Of a stretch of 64,000 nt of DNA, positions 37,440 to 51,358 are shown piece by piece. Under the pieces are notes generated by a model. The model ran no database searches and was not told the DNA's origin. It saw only the letters and a list, made by a program, of their open reading frames with translations. The stretch's first letter is position 1; each line of letters opens with the position of its first letter. This stretch comes from Macrobrachium rosenbergii (Eukaryota > Arthropoda > Malacostraca > Decapoda > Palaemonidae). The stretch spans positions 57,216,798-57,280,797 of the forward strand of contig NC_089755.1 in the NCBI RefSeq assembly GCF_040412425.1, written 5' to 3'. A program made the translations under genes and the position numbers.

Positions 37440-38285
37440 CTCGTAAGCAGTCACACTTATAAATAATCATACTTGTAAGTAATCATACTTGTAATTAATC
37501 ATACTGGCAAGTAATCACACTTGTAAGTAATCGTACTGGCAAGTATTCATACTGACAAGTAATCATACTTCGAAGTAAACATACTTACTGTATAAGTAAT
37601 CATACTGGCAAGTAATCAAACTGGTAAGTAATCACACTTGTAAGTAATCATACTTGCAAGTAATCATACTTTTAAGTAATAGTTCTTGTAAGTAATCATA
37701 CTTCTAAGTAATCATACTTCTAAGTAAGCGTACTTATAAGTAATCATACTGGCAAGTAATCATACTGGTAAGCAATCACATTTGTATGTAATCATACTTG
37801 TAGGTAATCATATTTGTAAGTAATCATACTTCTAAGTTAACATACTTATAAGTAATCACACTGGTAAGTAATCATACTTCTAAATAACCATACTTATAAG
37901 TAATCACACTGACAAGAACTCATACTAGTAAGTAATCATACTTGTAAGTAAGCACACTTGTAAATAATCATAATTCTAAGCTAACATACTTATAAATAAT
38001 CACACTGGTAAGTAATCATACTTCTAAGTAACCATACTTATAAATAATCACACTGGTAAGTAATCATACTTCTAAGTAACCATAATTGCAAATAATCACA
38101 CTTGTAAGTAATCACACTTGCCAGTAATCATACCTGTAAGTAATCATACTGGTAAGTAATCATACTTCTAAGTTAACATACTGGCAAGTAATCATACTGG
38201 TAAGTAATCATACTTCTAAGTTAAAATATACTGGCAAGTAATCATACTGGTAAGTAATCCTACTTCTAAGTAGTCATACTTATAA
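37440..38285 (+). repeat. 16-bp minisatellite array, unit 2
   Basis: Same 16-bp unit and order of variants as in unit 1, with small differences such as an added ACTGT near 37586. Confidence 0.92.
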
Positions 38286-38813
38286 GCAACCATGGCTGTG
38301 CATTCCATTAAATTGTTCAGCAAGATGCCAATTCTTCCCTGTTACTGATCAGTCGTGATTAATTATCTATTTATCTATTTACTTATCTGCTTATTTACTT
38401 AATTGTCTATTTATTAGTCATTCATTCATTTATTTATCTGTTTATCTCTATGTTCCTTTATCCCCACAATACCAGATAGTGATTCACTGTCATCTAAAAG
38501 GTTTTAAGCAGAATGGTGAATCATCAAGTTGGTTTTTTTATTATATTTATTATACCTTTGGTGTCTTTATGACTTTACCGGAAGAATATAAACGATAGAA
38601 GCCATAAAGGTAAGGAAACTATAAGGGAGAATTAGGAGAAGTGTACAAAGAAGGCAGGGATATATTCAGTTGTAAAGGAACAATGAAATAGGAAATTAAG
38701 AGACTCTTTTTGATGTATATTATATTAGATAAAGATCAACAGCTTTAACCATATATATTATTATCTCATTTTTAGCTATAGGCGCAGTATTTAGGCCTTC
38801 AAACAGAATTTTA

Positions 38814-38819
38814 ATCAAC
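38814..38819 (-). terminator. Poly(A) signal ATTAAA, unit 2
   Basis: + strand TTTTAAT in GAATTTTAATCAAC, about 80 bp past the stop codon. Units 1 and 3 read GAATTTCAATCAAC here. Confidence 0.5.
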
Positions 38820-38894
38820 AAACAAACATCAGTGAGAGAGACAAAATGGGTCAGTTTTCAGTTGAGTATTAAAGGAGTCAAATAATACTCTCGT

Positions 38895-40826
38895 TTAAGG
38901 AGGGGTGTACAGACCACTTGGGGCAGAGGAACCACCACCACCGGAGATAACACTGCCACCGGAAGTTCCAAAGCTTCCACCGCTGACAGAGCCTCCAAAT
39001 CCTCCGGAAATGCTTCCACCTCCGACTGACCCTCCAAAACCACCACCGACGCTTCCAGGAATACCGCCAGAGCTGCCTCCGGCAAACGCTCCTCCTGATC
39101 CACCACCAATGACCTGACCGACTCCCTGGTGGACAGCGCTGCTGAGGGCACTCTGGAGATCAACACCTCCTGGAAGAGTTGGGTTCTGGCCGTCGCCGAC
39201 GTTGACGAAGTAGACTTCAGGCTGGCTCTTGGGTGGTGCTGGAACTTGGATGACCTTCTGTCCACCTGCTGCAGTGCCCTTGTTGAGGACATAGACGACG
39301 TTCTTCTGCTGGGGTGGAGGAACCACAATAGGGTCCTGTCCTACACCGCCCTCTGGAAGACGCACGAAGACGATGTTGTGTTCGACCTTTGGTGCTGGGA
39401 TGTTAGGACGAGGGCCAGCAGATCGGGGCTGTGCTGGGACATTGTAGACGTAGACATTGCGTTCCACTTGGGGAGTTACGCAGCTTCCTCCATGAGCGAC
39501 CTGTCCATCCCCACAAGAGATGGATCCATGGCCTGAGAAGGATCCACCAAAGGATCCACCACTCCCAAAACCGGAGGATCCGAAACCTCCTCCTCCACCA
39601 CTGGAGAAGCCTCCACTGGAAGAGCCTCCACTGGAGAAGCCTCCACTCGAGAACCCTCCACTGGAAAAGCCTCCACTGGTAACACCTCCACTTGAAAAAC
39701 CTCCACTGCTGAAGCCTCCACCACTGCCAAAGCCGGACGATACAAAACCTCCTCCAGTACTTCCTCCAGACGAAACAAAGGATCCACCACCAGTTCCTAC
39801 TCCTGAGGAACCAAAGGACCCTCCTCCTGTACCAAAGCTCAATGATCCACCAGAAGTGCCAGGACCAGGCAGACTGTAGCCTTGCAGCGTGGACGATTCT
39901 GCTGCCACCAGCAGAGATACAAGTATCTGTAAACACGAATAACACAGTGGTGTTAAGATTCACTAGCACTTGCACTTTAAGGATGCATCTGGTGAAAGTG
40001 AGGAATCTAGAGATGAAGTGGGCACTTTGAAACAAAATATTCTAATAAAATCAATAAACTGAACCAGTTGGATAACTGTTTCAAAGCAAAAGGATGAAAT
40101 TGTTATCTAGAGATAGTTTTAAAACGAAATTCCCACCATATGCAAATAATTAGAGAGAATTACAGAGCATTACAATATGGGTACTACATAACCATCATAA
40201 TAATTGCTTGAGTCTTCTTCGACAGTTAAAATACAGTGCTTCATTTCTTAAAAATCGTACTGTTGTGGTCAACCCTTTCATCTATTGCTCCATGTACTAT
40301 TCTTGAGCAGTGGAAAAGAGGAGCAATAATAATAATAATAATATCGCCAAATAACAAGAAATTGGGGGCGGCAGTGTTTCTGGAGAGAGAGAGAGTGTGT
40401 GTGTGTACAAAGAAATTAAGTTAAATTGAATTTATATGTGATTGCATGCTTGTGTATTTTCTCCAAACCAAATTCTAACAAGAATTTGCACAAGCGGGAT
40501 TCGAAATACTAAATAATTTTGTCAGCTCGTAAGTCTTCACACTGTAAGTCATATATTACGCTCCAGAATTTCCAAGCTGTCATATTTGCTAATAGTATAT
40601 TATTTCCGGAAATATAAAATTTCTTTTGCGAGGAAATATACGTCATAGACAAAAAGAGCTGGAAGTCTAGTATCACATCGAGTGTCCATTAAACGAACAA
40701 ATTTTCTGTTTGGTTTCCGTTCATTCAGTAACTGCCAGCAAGACTAAACGCAGTTTTAGTAATGATAATAATTATCGACACTTAGTCTCGAAGAGTCACT
40801 GTACTCACCAGCACCGTTTGCTTCAT
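38895..40826 (-). CDS. DUF243/Tweedle-type cuticle protein (unit 2, intact)
   Basis: Exon 1 is 40809-40826 (MKQTVL, donor GTGAGT); the 882-bp intron ends TTTACAG; exon 2 is 39926 down to 38895. Product about 349 residues. After the signal peptide (ILVSLLVAAESS) come Gly/Ser repeats (GGSFGSSG, then FSSGG units at about residues 83-115), the CGDGQVAHGGSC module, DUF243 (RNVYVYNVPAQ, HNIVFVRLPEG, NVVYVLNKG, PEVYFVNVGD) and a Gly-rich tail ending SGLYTPP. It differs from the inverted copy at 26764 by a modest number of substitutions, mostly in the Gly-rich parts. All signals (TATA, splice sites, ATTAAA) are present, so it is probably functional. Confidence 0.9.
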
Positions 40827-40934
40827 TGTAGTACTATTGGTCGTAGTAGTATAAGTCGGGATTTCCCTTTGGAACGGCTCCTTTCGCAGTGGCTGAAGAT
40901 GGAGTTGTGTGATGACACTGGCCAGTCCACTGTC

Positions 40935-41075
40935 TATTTATATACCCAATGTTCCAGGACCCTTCACTTCGAGGGGATGTCCCTCTTTCCCTTTCATAGT
41001 ACTACTACTTTTCCTCCTCCTCCTTCCTCCTCCTCCTCCTCCTCCTCCTTCTCTTTACCTTCCTCCTCCCTGGGT
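40935..41075 (-). promoter_or_regulatory. Promoter region: TATA box and GGA-rich tract, unit 2
   Basis: TATTTATATA on the + strand (40935-40944) and the GGA-rich tract at about 41010-41067, here with a longer uninterrupted (CTC)n than in the other units. Confidence 0.6.
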
Positions 41076-41899
41076 ACTAGTAGTGTTCGCATTGCTGAAA
41101 GATTGTCTCGTAGAGAAAGTCTGAACGTGTTTTCAGAAGACGTAAAGAGAATGAGCAGGCTTCGGTTTTTTCCTCGTTAATTTTTAGTGCTCCTTGTTGC
41201 CATCTGGAAATGCCTCATCGAGTGAAAGTTTTTTTTAATATGGAAAGTTATCTTTGATTCGCAGTGACTGTTTGATTAACGTTTTCATCAAATGTTGTCA
41301 TCATCAATGCGTTTTGCAAGGATATCACTTTCGTTATTCAAAATTACGTCTTGTGAAGTATTTATTTAGTGCATCTTGTGCTTTGAAAACTCCCCTGGAG
41401 TAATATTACGTCTCAAAACATTTGCTACAAGATCACGTTATTTGCAATATCATTTCAACAAAGAACGATGTTAAAGAATGGTAAATAACCAACACTTCTA
41501 CGTCGACAATGAAGCCACTAAATTAATATTCCAGAGTTATTATTCTTTGAAACGCTTGATATAAATTCAATAGTAATTCGGTGAACATCTCTGTATGAGA
41601 AATGAATGCCTTTAGGTAACAGCTGGTACTCGTAATAAGGCTTCGTCATTCTACATACATTGCTTTGGAATCTTTGCAGAAGTCGCCAAAGTCAGCACAG
41701 CAGGATACAGAATTAAGTTGCATTAAGACAAATAGACAGAAAATCCCCTTGTTTCTTATCTGCAAAGAGCGAAATTATTGTCTTCAGACAATACGCATTA
41801 AAGTGCAGAGTATTGGACCTGGACCTGTAGAGTTGTAAGAACGGAATCTTCTACCTCCTCACGGATAGACGTTCCACTACACGGAGTCTTGATTTGCAA

Positions 41900-41983
<84 letters not shown>

Positions 41984-42057
41984 TATTATTATTATTATTG
42001 TTATCGACTTATTTCAAGGAATTCCTGAAAGAGGCAGGTTCTATCTGAGCTGAGCAC

Positions 42058-42128
<71 letters not shown>

Positions 42129-42749
42129 CTAACAATCTGATGATGAATCTTTAAAAGAGCTTAGTTGTCTCACCATGAAGTCAATAGAAAGAACAAATAA
42201 CTCAATAGAGAGATTTATTTGTTCAATAAAAGAAGCAAACAGGAAATGTTTATAGAGATTAATTCTTCTTCTTCTTCACCAGATTCTCTATGCAAAGGGT
42301 CGATTGCTTTGATGTGTCTTCTGCAGCCTTCCTATTGAAAGCGTCTTCAGCAACTTAACCCTTCTTTCCCAAATCCTCCGTCACTTTATCACTGAATCTA
42401 ATCCTTTCCCTCCCATCTTTTGACCTTCTGCATCCTACAGGTACTATCTACGCCTTCTATACTCCTTCCTCGTCCTTACCACTATCCCAATCTAGCCTCT
42501 CGCGGGTAATGTCTCCAGCATTTACCTTAGATCTTTATTTTCAGTTTATTTGGAATCCTTTAGTCCAGCGCTGTCTCTGCCACCTCCCTTTATTTCCAAC
42601 AAGCTGTTCTTTCACCCTACATTCAACCTTCCAGCTCGCTGGACGCCGTTAAACCTCAGTTTTACCCAAATTTACCTTCAATACTACCCCTTTCGAGAGA
42701 TTTCCACCACTCTCTTACCTTCCCTACCCTTCTTTGCAATATATAACAA

Positions 42750-43075
42750 TTCCCAATAGATTTTCATTCCTATTCCCTTCACTCAATACCTTCATGATCA
42801 GTGCAGACAAAAATGGGCTAGGCCTAAGTGCCGATCTTCAATGTAAACCAACTTTAACTTCAAACATTTACATCCATTTGAACCGACCTAACCAATTTTT
42901 CTGTCACTTTCCTCTTTCTCAAGCACCAAACCACTGCCTTTTTTGGTATCCTATCAAATGCGTTCTGTAGGCCTATAAGAGGATGGTAGTTTCCGATTAG
43001 CTTTCAGCCTCTTTGCTTGTAATTGTCTCATTACAAAGACAGCATCAACTGTTGCTTTTGCTGCAATGAAACCGT
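42750..43075 (-). mobile_element. Degenerate LINE reverse-transcriptase fragment, unit 2
   Basis: Same AFDRIP / LVRSVQMDV / ALRPSPFLSAL blocks as in unit 1, with the same stops. Confidence 0.7.
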
Positions 43076-43204
43076 ATACTGCTGTGCCCAGATCTTCACA
43101 ATCACCCTACTCTCTCATCCAGTAGTCTTTAAAAAAAAAAAAAGTTATGTTTGTCTGCTGCCGCCACAATCACACTCCGTAAGACCTTCCTTCTAATTAC
43201 GTAT

Positions 43205-43537
43205 TCTGGGACATTTTTCTGACTGATCGGGACGGCCAATACAAGGCCTCAAATCCGGGACGAATCCAGGCCAAACCGGGATGTATGGTAACCCAAATCA
43301 TATGTAATGTCCTAGTACAGAAATAGCAATGCACTGTAATAAATTTGCTACTTGTATTAAAAAGATATTATTATAACTATTTCTGTTAAACAAGTTAGAT
43401 TATGGAGTTTTGGTCTGACGATCGGGTGCTGTTTGTATAAGGGCGTAGGTTGGAAGAAGCTAAAACATACCGTCACTCAAGAACGACGTCACGACCCCCA
43501 GAAAAGAGGCTGGCGACCCCCAGGTTGAAAACCTCTG
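43205..43537. mobile_element. hAT-like transposon ends, unit 2
   Basis: Same two end-like segments as in unit 1 (about 43228-43293 and 43510-43537). Confidence 0.4.
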
Positions 43538-43644
43538 ACTTATATACGCAGTTGGGGAAAACTCGCTGGCATGCAAGCAGTTAGCTTGCCCAGGCAATTC
43601 GTTGGGTGCAGTTGCTCTCAGGTTCCAACTTATTTTAGACTTGT

Positions 43645-43738
43645 GTGGACTAGTGGGCAGCGCATTTGCCTTTCAATTGAAAGATCTGGGTTCGATCCTG
43701 ATGTGAGTCAGAAATTTATTTCTGTTCCACACGTGATT
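43645..43738 (+). mobile_element. tRNA-derived SINE-like element, unit 3
   Basis: Same A-box/B-box pair (GGGTTCGATCC about 43688-43698), followed by (AT)n and (CT)n to about 43902. Confidence 0.65.
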
Positions 43739-43744
43739 GTGTTG

Positions 43745-43822
<78 letters not shown>

Positions 43823-43823
43823 G

Positions 43824-43904
<81 letters not shown>

Positions 43905-43974
43905 TTATTTACATGACACTTTCTTTTATAGATGCCATGGAGTAGGAATTCTGTCTGGCTACTACTCTCTCGTA

Positions 43975-44738
43975 AGCAGTCACACTTGTAAATAATTATA
44001 CTTGTAAGTAATCATACTTGTAATTAATCATACTGGCAAGTAATCATACTGACAAGTAATCATACTTCTAAGTAAACATACTTACTGTATAAGTAATCAT
44101 ACTGGCAAGTAATCATACTGGTAAGTAATCACACTTGTAAGTAATCATACTTGCAAGTAATCATACTTTTAAGTAATAGTACTTCTAAGTAATCATACTT
44201 CTAAGTAATCATACTTCTAAGTAAGCTTACTTATAAGTAATCATACTGGCAAGTAATCATACTGGTAAACAATCACATTTGTATGTAATCACACTTGTAG
44301 GTAATTATATTTGTAAGTAATCATACTTCTAAGTTAACATACTTATAAGTAATCACACTGGTAAGTAATCATACTTCTAAATAGCCATACTTATAAGTAA
44401 TCATACTGGCAAGTAATCATACTGGTAAGTAATCACACTTGTAAGTAATCATACTTGTAAGAAATCATAATTCTAAGTTAACATACTTATAAGTAATCAC
44501 ACTGGTAAGTAATCATACTTCTAAGTAACCATAATTGTAAGTAATCACACTTGTAAGTAATCACACTTGCCAGTAATCATACCTGTAAGTAATCATACTG
44601 GTAAGTAATCATACTTCTAAGTTAACATACTGGCAAGTAATCATACTGTTAATTAATCATACTTCTAAGTTAAAACATACTGGCAAGTAATCATACTGGT
44701 AAGTAATCCTACTTCTAAGTAGTCATACTTATAAGCAA
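43975..44738 (+). repeat. 16-bp minisatellite array, unit 3
   Basis: About 47 units, slightly shorter than in units 1 and 2; the variant order matches unit 4 most closely. Confidence 0.92.
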
Positions 44739-45343
44739 CCATGACTGTGCTTTCCATTAAATTGTTCGGCAAGATGCCAATTCTTCCTTATTACCGATAA
44801 GTCGTGATTAATTATCTATTTATCTATTTACTTATCTGCTTATTTACTTAATTATCTATTTATTAGTCATTCATTCCTTTATTTATCTGTTTATCTATAT
44901 GTTCATTTATCCCCACAATACCAGATAGTGAATCACTGTCATCTAAAAGGTTTTAAGCAGAATGGTGAATCATCAAGTTGGTCTTTTTATTATATTTATT
45001 ATACCTTTGGTGTCTTTATGACTTTACCGGAAGAATATAAACGATAGAAGCCATAAAGGTAAGGAAACTATAAGGGAGAATTAGGAGAAGTGCACAAAGA
45101 AGGAAGAGATATACTTAGTTGTAAAGGAACAATGAAATAGGTAATTAAGAGACTCTTTTTGATGTATATTATATTAGATAAAGATCAACAGCTTTAACCA
45201 TATATATTACTATTTCATTTTTAGCAACAGGCGTAGTATTTAGGCCCTCAAACAGAATTTCAATCAACAAACAAACATCAGTGAGAGAGACAAAATGGGT
45301 CAGTTTTCAGTTGAGTATTAAAGGAGTCAAATAATACTCTCGT

Positions 45344-47281
45344 TTAAGGAGGGGTGTACAGACCACTTGGGGCAGAGGAACCACCACCACCACCAGAGAT
45401 AACACTGCCACCGGAAGTTCCAAAGCTTCCACCGCTGACAGAGCCTCCAAATCCTCCGGAAATGCTTCCACCTCCGACTGACCCTCCAAAACCACCACCG
45501 ACGCTTCCAGGAATACCGCCAGAGCTGCCTCCGGCAAACGCTCCTCCTGATCCTCCACCAATGACCTGACCGACTCCCTGGTGGACAGCGCTGCTGAGGG
45601 CACTCTGAAGATCAACGCCTCCTGGAAGAGTTGGGTTCTGGCCGTCGCCGACGTTGACGAAGTAGACTTCAGGCTGGCTCTTGGGTGGTGCTGGAACTTG
45701 GATGACCTTCTGTCCACCTGCTGCAGTGCCCTTGTTGAGGACATAGACGACGTTCTTCTGCTGGGGTGGAGGAACCACAATAGGGTCCTGTCCTACACCG
45801 CCCTCTGGAAGACGCACGAAGACGATGTTGTGTTCGACCTTTGGTGCTGGGATGTTAGGACGAGGGCCAGCAGATCGGGGCTGTGCTGGGACATTGTAGA
45901 CGTAGACATTGCGTTCCACTTGGGGAGTTACGCAGCTTCCTCCATGAGCGACCTGTCCATCCCCACAAGAGATGGATCCATGGCCTGAGAAGGATCCACC
46001 AAAGGATCCACCACTCCCAAAACCGGAGGATCCGAAACCTCCTCCTCCACCGCTGGAGAAGCCTCCACTGGAAGAGCCTCCACTGGAGAAGCCTCCTCTT
46101 GAGAAGCCTCCACTGGAAAAGCCTCCACTGGTAACACCTCCACTTGAAAAACCTCCACTGCTGAAGCCTCCACCACTGCCAAAGCCGGACGTTACAAAAC
46201 CTCCTCCAGTACTTCCTCCAGACGAAACAAAGGATCCACCACCAGTTCCTACTCATGAGGAACCAAAGGACCCTCCTCCTGTACCAAAGCTCAATGATCC
46301 ACCAGAAGTGCCGCGACCAGGCAGACTGTAGCCTTGCAGCGTGGACGATTCTGCTGCCACCAGCAGAGATACAAGTATCTGTAAACACGAATAACACAGT
46401 GGTGTTAAGATTCACTACCACTTGCACTTTAAGGATGCATCTGGTGAAAGTGAGGAATCTAGAGATAAAGTGGGCACTTTGAAACAAAATATTCTAGTAA
46501 AATCAATAAACTGAACCAGTTGGATAACAGTTTCAAAGCAAAAGGATGAAATTGTTATCTAGAGATAGTTTTAAAACGAAATTCCCACCATATGCAAATA
46601 ATTAGAGAGAATTACAGAGCATTACAATATGGATACTACATAACCATCATAATAATTGCTTGAGACTTCTTCGAAAGATAAAATACAGTGCTTCATTTCT
46701 TAAAAATCGTACTGTTGTGGTAAACCCTTTCATTTATTGCTCCATGTACGATTCTTGAGCAGTGGAAAAGAGGAGCAATAATAATAATAATAATAATATT
46801 GCGAAATAACAAGAAATTGGAGGCGGCAGTGTTTCTGGAGAGAGAGAGTGTGTGTGTGTACAAACAAACGAAGTTAAATTGATTTAATATGTGCTTGTAT
46901 GCTTGTGTATTTTCTCCAAACCAAATTCTAACAAGAATTTGCACAAGCGGGATTCGAAATACTAAATAATTTTGTCAGCTCGTAAGTCTTCACACTGTAA
47001 GACATATATTACGCTCCAGAATTTCCAAGCTGTCATATTTGCTAATAGTATATTATTTCCGGAAATATAAAATTTCTTTTGCGAGGAAATATACGTCATA
47101 GCCAAAAGAGCTGGAAGTCTAGTATCACATCGAGTGTCCATTACACGAACAAATTTTCTGTTTGGTTTCCGTTCATTCAGTAACTACCAGCAAGACTGTT
47201 AACGCAGTTTTAGTAATGATAATAATCATAGACACTTAAGTCTCGAATAGTCACTGTACTCACCAGCACCGTTTGCTTCAT
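45344..47281 (-). pseudogene. DUF243 cuticle protein gene with nonsense codon (unit 3)
   Basis: Exon 1 is 47264-47281 (MKQTVL, GTGAGT donor); the 885-bp intron ends TTTACAG; exon 2 runs from 46378 to the stop at 45344-45346. At 46253-46255 the + strand reads TCA, giving TGA at about codon 48 where the intact units have GGA. The frame is otherwise open along its whole length, with Gly-rich repeats, cysteine module and DUF243 all present, plus a few replacements in the repeats. The poly(A) hexamer position reads ATTGAAA, as in unit 1. Promoter and splice sites look normal. It is a young pseudogene or null allele; a truncated product of about 47 residues would lack DUF243. Confidence 0.82.
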
Positions 47282-47389
47282 TGTAGTACTATTGGTCGTA
47301 GTAGTATAAGTCGGGATTTCCCTTTGGAACGGCTCCTTTCGCAGTGGCTGAAGATGGAGTTGTGTGATGACACTGGCCAGTCCACTGTC

Positions 47390-47525
47390 TATTTATATAC
47401 CCAATGTTCCAGGACCCTTCACTTCGAGGGGATGTCCCTCTTTCCCCTTCATAGTACTACTACTTTTCCTCCTCCTCCTTCCTCCGTATCCTCCTTCTCC
47501 TCCTCTTTACCTTCCTCCTCCCTGG
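47390..47525 (-). promoter_or_regulatory. Promoter region: TATA box and GGA-rich tract, unit 3
   Basis: TATTTATATA on the + strand (47390-47399), GGA-rich sense-strand tract about 47464-47522. Confidence 0.6.
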
Positions 47526-48363
47526 GTACTCCTAGTGTTCTCATTGCTGAAAGATTCTCTCGTAGAGAAAGTCAGGACGTGTTTTCAGAAGACATAAAAA
47601 GAATTAACAGGCTTCGGTTTTTTCCTCAATTTGTAGTTCTTGTTGCCAGCTGAGAAAAGCCTCACCAAGTGAGAGTTTTTTGTTCATAAGGAAATTTTTC
47701 TTTGATTCGCAGTGACTGTTTTGATTAACATTTTCTTCAAATGTTGTCATCATCAATGCGTTTTGCAAGATATCACTTTCGTTATTCAAAATTACGTCTT
47801 GCGAAGTATTTATTTAGTGCATCTTGTGCTTTGAAAACTCCCCTGGAGTAATATTACGTCTCAAAACATTTGCTTCAAGATCATGTTACTTGCAATATCA
47901 TTTCAGCAAAGAACGATGTTAAAGAATGGTAAATAACCAACACTTCTACGTTGACAATGGAGCCACTAAATTAATGTTCCAGAGTTATTATTTTTGAAAC
48001 GCTTGATATAAATTCAGTAGTAATTGATTGAACATCTCTGTATGAGAAATGAATGTCTTTAGATAACAGCTGGTACTCGTAATAAGGCTTCGTCATTGTA
48101 TATACATTGCTTTGGAACGTTTGCAGAAGTCGCCAAAGTCAGTACAGAAGGATGCAGAATTCTGTTACATCAAGGCAAATAGACAGAAAATCCCTTATGT
48201 TGTAATCCTCGCAGAAGTCGCCAAAGTCAGTACAGAAGGATGCAGAATTCTGTTGCATTAAGACAAATAGACAGAAAATCCCCCTTGTTTCTTATCTGCA
48301 AAGAACGAAATTATTGCCTTCAGACAATACGCATTAAAATGCAGAGCACTGGACCTGGACATC

Positions 48364-48498
<135 letters not shown>

Positions 48499-48553
48499 AT
48501 CGACTTATTTCAAGGAATTCCTGAAAGAGGCAGATTCTATCTGAGCTGAGCAC

Positions 48554-48632
<79 letters not shown>

Positions 48633-49289
48633 CTAACAATCTGATGAAGAATCTTTAAAAGAGCTTAGTTGTCTCACCTTGAAGTCAATAGAAAGAACAA
48701 ATAACTAAATAGAGAGATTTATTTGTTCAATAAAAGAAGCAAACAAGAAATGTTTCTTCTTCTTCTTCTTCTTCTTCTTCTTCTTCTTCTTCTTCTTCTT
48801 CTTCTTCTTCTTCTTCTTCTTCTTCTTCACCAGATTCTCTATGCAAAGGGGTCGGTTGCCTTGATGCAGCTTTCCTATTGAAAGCGTCTTCAGCCACTTA
48901 ACCCTTCTTTCCCAAATCCTCCCTCACTTTATCACTGAATCTAATCCTTTCCCTCCCATCTTTTGACCTTCTGCATCCTACAGGTACTATCTACACCTTC
49001 TATACTCCTTCCTCGTCCTTACCACTATCCCAATCTATCCTCTCACGAGTAATGTCTCCAGCATCCTCTTAGATCTTTATTTTCAGTTTATTTGGAATCC
49101 TTTAGTCAAGCGCTGTCTCTGCCACCTCCCTTCATTTCCAACAAGCTGTTCTTTCATCCTACATTCAACCTTCCAGCTCGCTGGACGCCGTTAAACTTCA
49201 GTTTTACCCAAATTTACCTTCAATACTACCCCTTTCGAGAGATTTCCACCACTCTCTTACCTTCTCTACCCTTCTTTGCAATATATAAC

Positions 49290-49595
49290 AATTCCCAATA
49301 GATTTTCATTCCTATTCCCTTCACTCAATGCCTTCATGATCAGTGCAGACAAAAATAGGCTAGGCCTAAGTGCCGATCCTCGATGTAAACCAACTTTAAC
49401 TTCAAACATTTACATTCATTTGAACCGACCTAACCAATTTTTCTGTCACTTTCCTCTTTCTCAAGCACCAAACCACTGCTTTTCTTGGTATCCTATCAAA
49501 TGCGTTCTGTAGGCCTATAAGAGGATGGTAGTCTCCGATTAGCTTTCAGCCTCTTTGCTCGTAATTGTCTCAACTGTTGCTTTTGCTGCAATGAA
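49290..49595 (-). mobile_element. Degenerate LINE reverse-transcriptase fragment, unit 3
   Basis: As in unit 1, but with a 17-bp deletion in the first block (the TTACAAAGACAGCATC segment is missing), shared with unit 4. Confidence 0.7.
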
Positions 49596-49734
49596 ACCGT
49601 ATATTGCTGTGCACAGATCTTCACAATCACCCTACTCTCTCATCCAGTAGTCTTTAAAAAAAAAAAAAGTTATGTTTGTCTGCTGCCGCCACAATCACAC
49701 TCCGTAATACCTTCCATCTAATTACGTATTCTGG

Positions 49735-50064
49735 GACATTTTTCTGACTGACCGGGACGGCCAGGACAAGGCCTCAAATCCGGGACGAATCCAGGCCAAA
49801 CCGGGATGTATGGTAACCCAAATCATATGTAATGTCCTAGTACAGAAATAGCAATGCACTGTAATAAATTTGCTACTTGTATTAAAAAGATATTATTATA
49901 ACTATTTCTATTAAACAAGTTAGATTATGGAGTGTTTTGGCCTGATGATCAGGTGCTGTTTGTATAAGGGCGTAGGTTGGAAGAAGCTAAAACATACCGT
50001 CACTCAAGAACGACGTCACGACCCCCAGAAAAGCGGCTGGCGACCCCCAGGTTGAAAACCTCTG
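49735..50064. mobile_element. hAT-like transposon ends, unit 3
   Basis: Same two end-like segments as in unit 1 (about 49753-49818 and 50038-50064). Confidence 0.4.
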
Positions 50065-50171
50065 ACTTATATACGCAGTTGGGGAAAACTCGCTGGCATG
50101 CAAGCAGTTAGCTTGCCCAGGCAATTCGTTGGGTGCAGTTGCTCTCAGGTTCCAACTTATTTTAGACTTGT

Positions 50172-50265
50172 GTGGACTAGTGGGCAGCGCATTTGCCTTT
50201 CAATTGAAAGATCTGGGTTCGATCCTGATGTGAGTCAGAAATTTATTTCTGTTCCACACGTGATT
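50172..50265 (+). mobile_element. tRNA-derived SINE-like element, unit 4
   Basis: Same A-box/B-box pair (GGGTTCGATCC about 50215-50225), followed by a longer (AT)n and (CT)n block to about 50485. Confidence 0.65.
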
Positions 50266-50271
50266 GTGTTG

Positions 50272-50335
<64 letters not shown>

Positions 50336-50344
50336 TATATATAT

Positions 50345-50401
<57 letters not shown>

Positions 50402-50402
50402 G

Positions 50403-50485
<83 letters not shown>

Positions 50486-50554
50486 CATTATTTACATGAC
50501 ACTTTCTTTTATAGATGCCATGGAGTAGGAATTCTGTCTGGCTACTACTCTCTC

Positions 50555-51358
50555 GTAAGCAGTCACACATGTAAATAATCATACTTCTAAGTAATCATAC
50601 TTGTAATTAATTATACTGGCAAGTAATCACACTTGTAAGTAATCTTACTGGCAAGTAATCATACTGACAAGTAATCATACTTCTAAGTAAACATACTTAC
50701 TGTATAAGTAATCATACTGGCAAGTAATCATACTGGTAAGTAATCACACTTGTAAGTAATCATACTTGCAAGTAATCATACTTTTAAGTAATAGTACTTG
50801 TAAGTAATCATACTTCTAAGTAATCATACTTCTAAGTAAGCGTACTTATTAGTAATCATACTGGCAAGTAATCATACTGGTAAACAATCACATTTGTATG
50901 TAATCACACTTGTAGGTAATCATATTTGTAAGTAATCATACTTCTAAGTTAACATACTTATAAGTAATCACACTGGTAAGTAATCATACTTCTAAATAGC
51001 CATACTTATAAGTAATCATACTGGCAAGTAATCATACTGGTAAGTAATCACACTTGTAAGTAATCATACTTGTAAGAAATCATAATTCTAAGTTAACATA
51101 CTTATAAGTAATCACACTGGTAAGTAATCATACTTCTAAGTAACCATAATTGTAAGTAATCACACTTGTAAGTAATCACACTTGCCAGTAATCATACCTG
51201 TAAGTAATCATACTGGTAAGTAATCATACTTCTAAGTTAACATACTGGCAAGTAATCATACTGTTAAGTAATCATACTTCTAAGTTAAAACATACTGGCA
51301 AGTAATCATACTGGTATGTAATCCTACTTCTAAGTAGTCATACTTATAAGCAACCATG
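50555..51358 (+). repeat. 16-bp minisatellite array, unit 4
   Basis: About 50 units, same consensus and variants. Confidence 0.92.
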
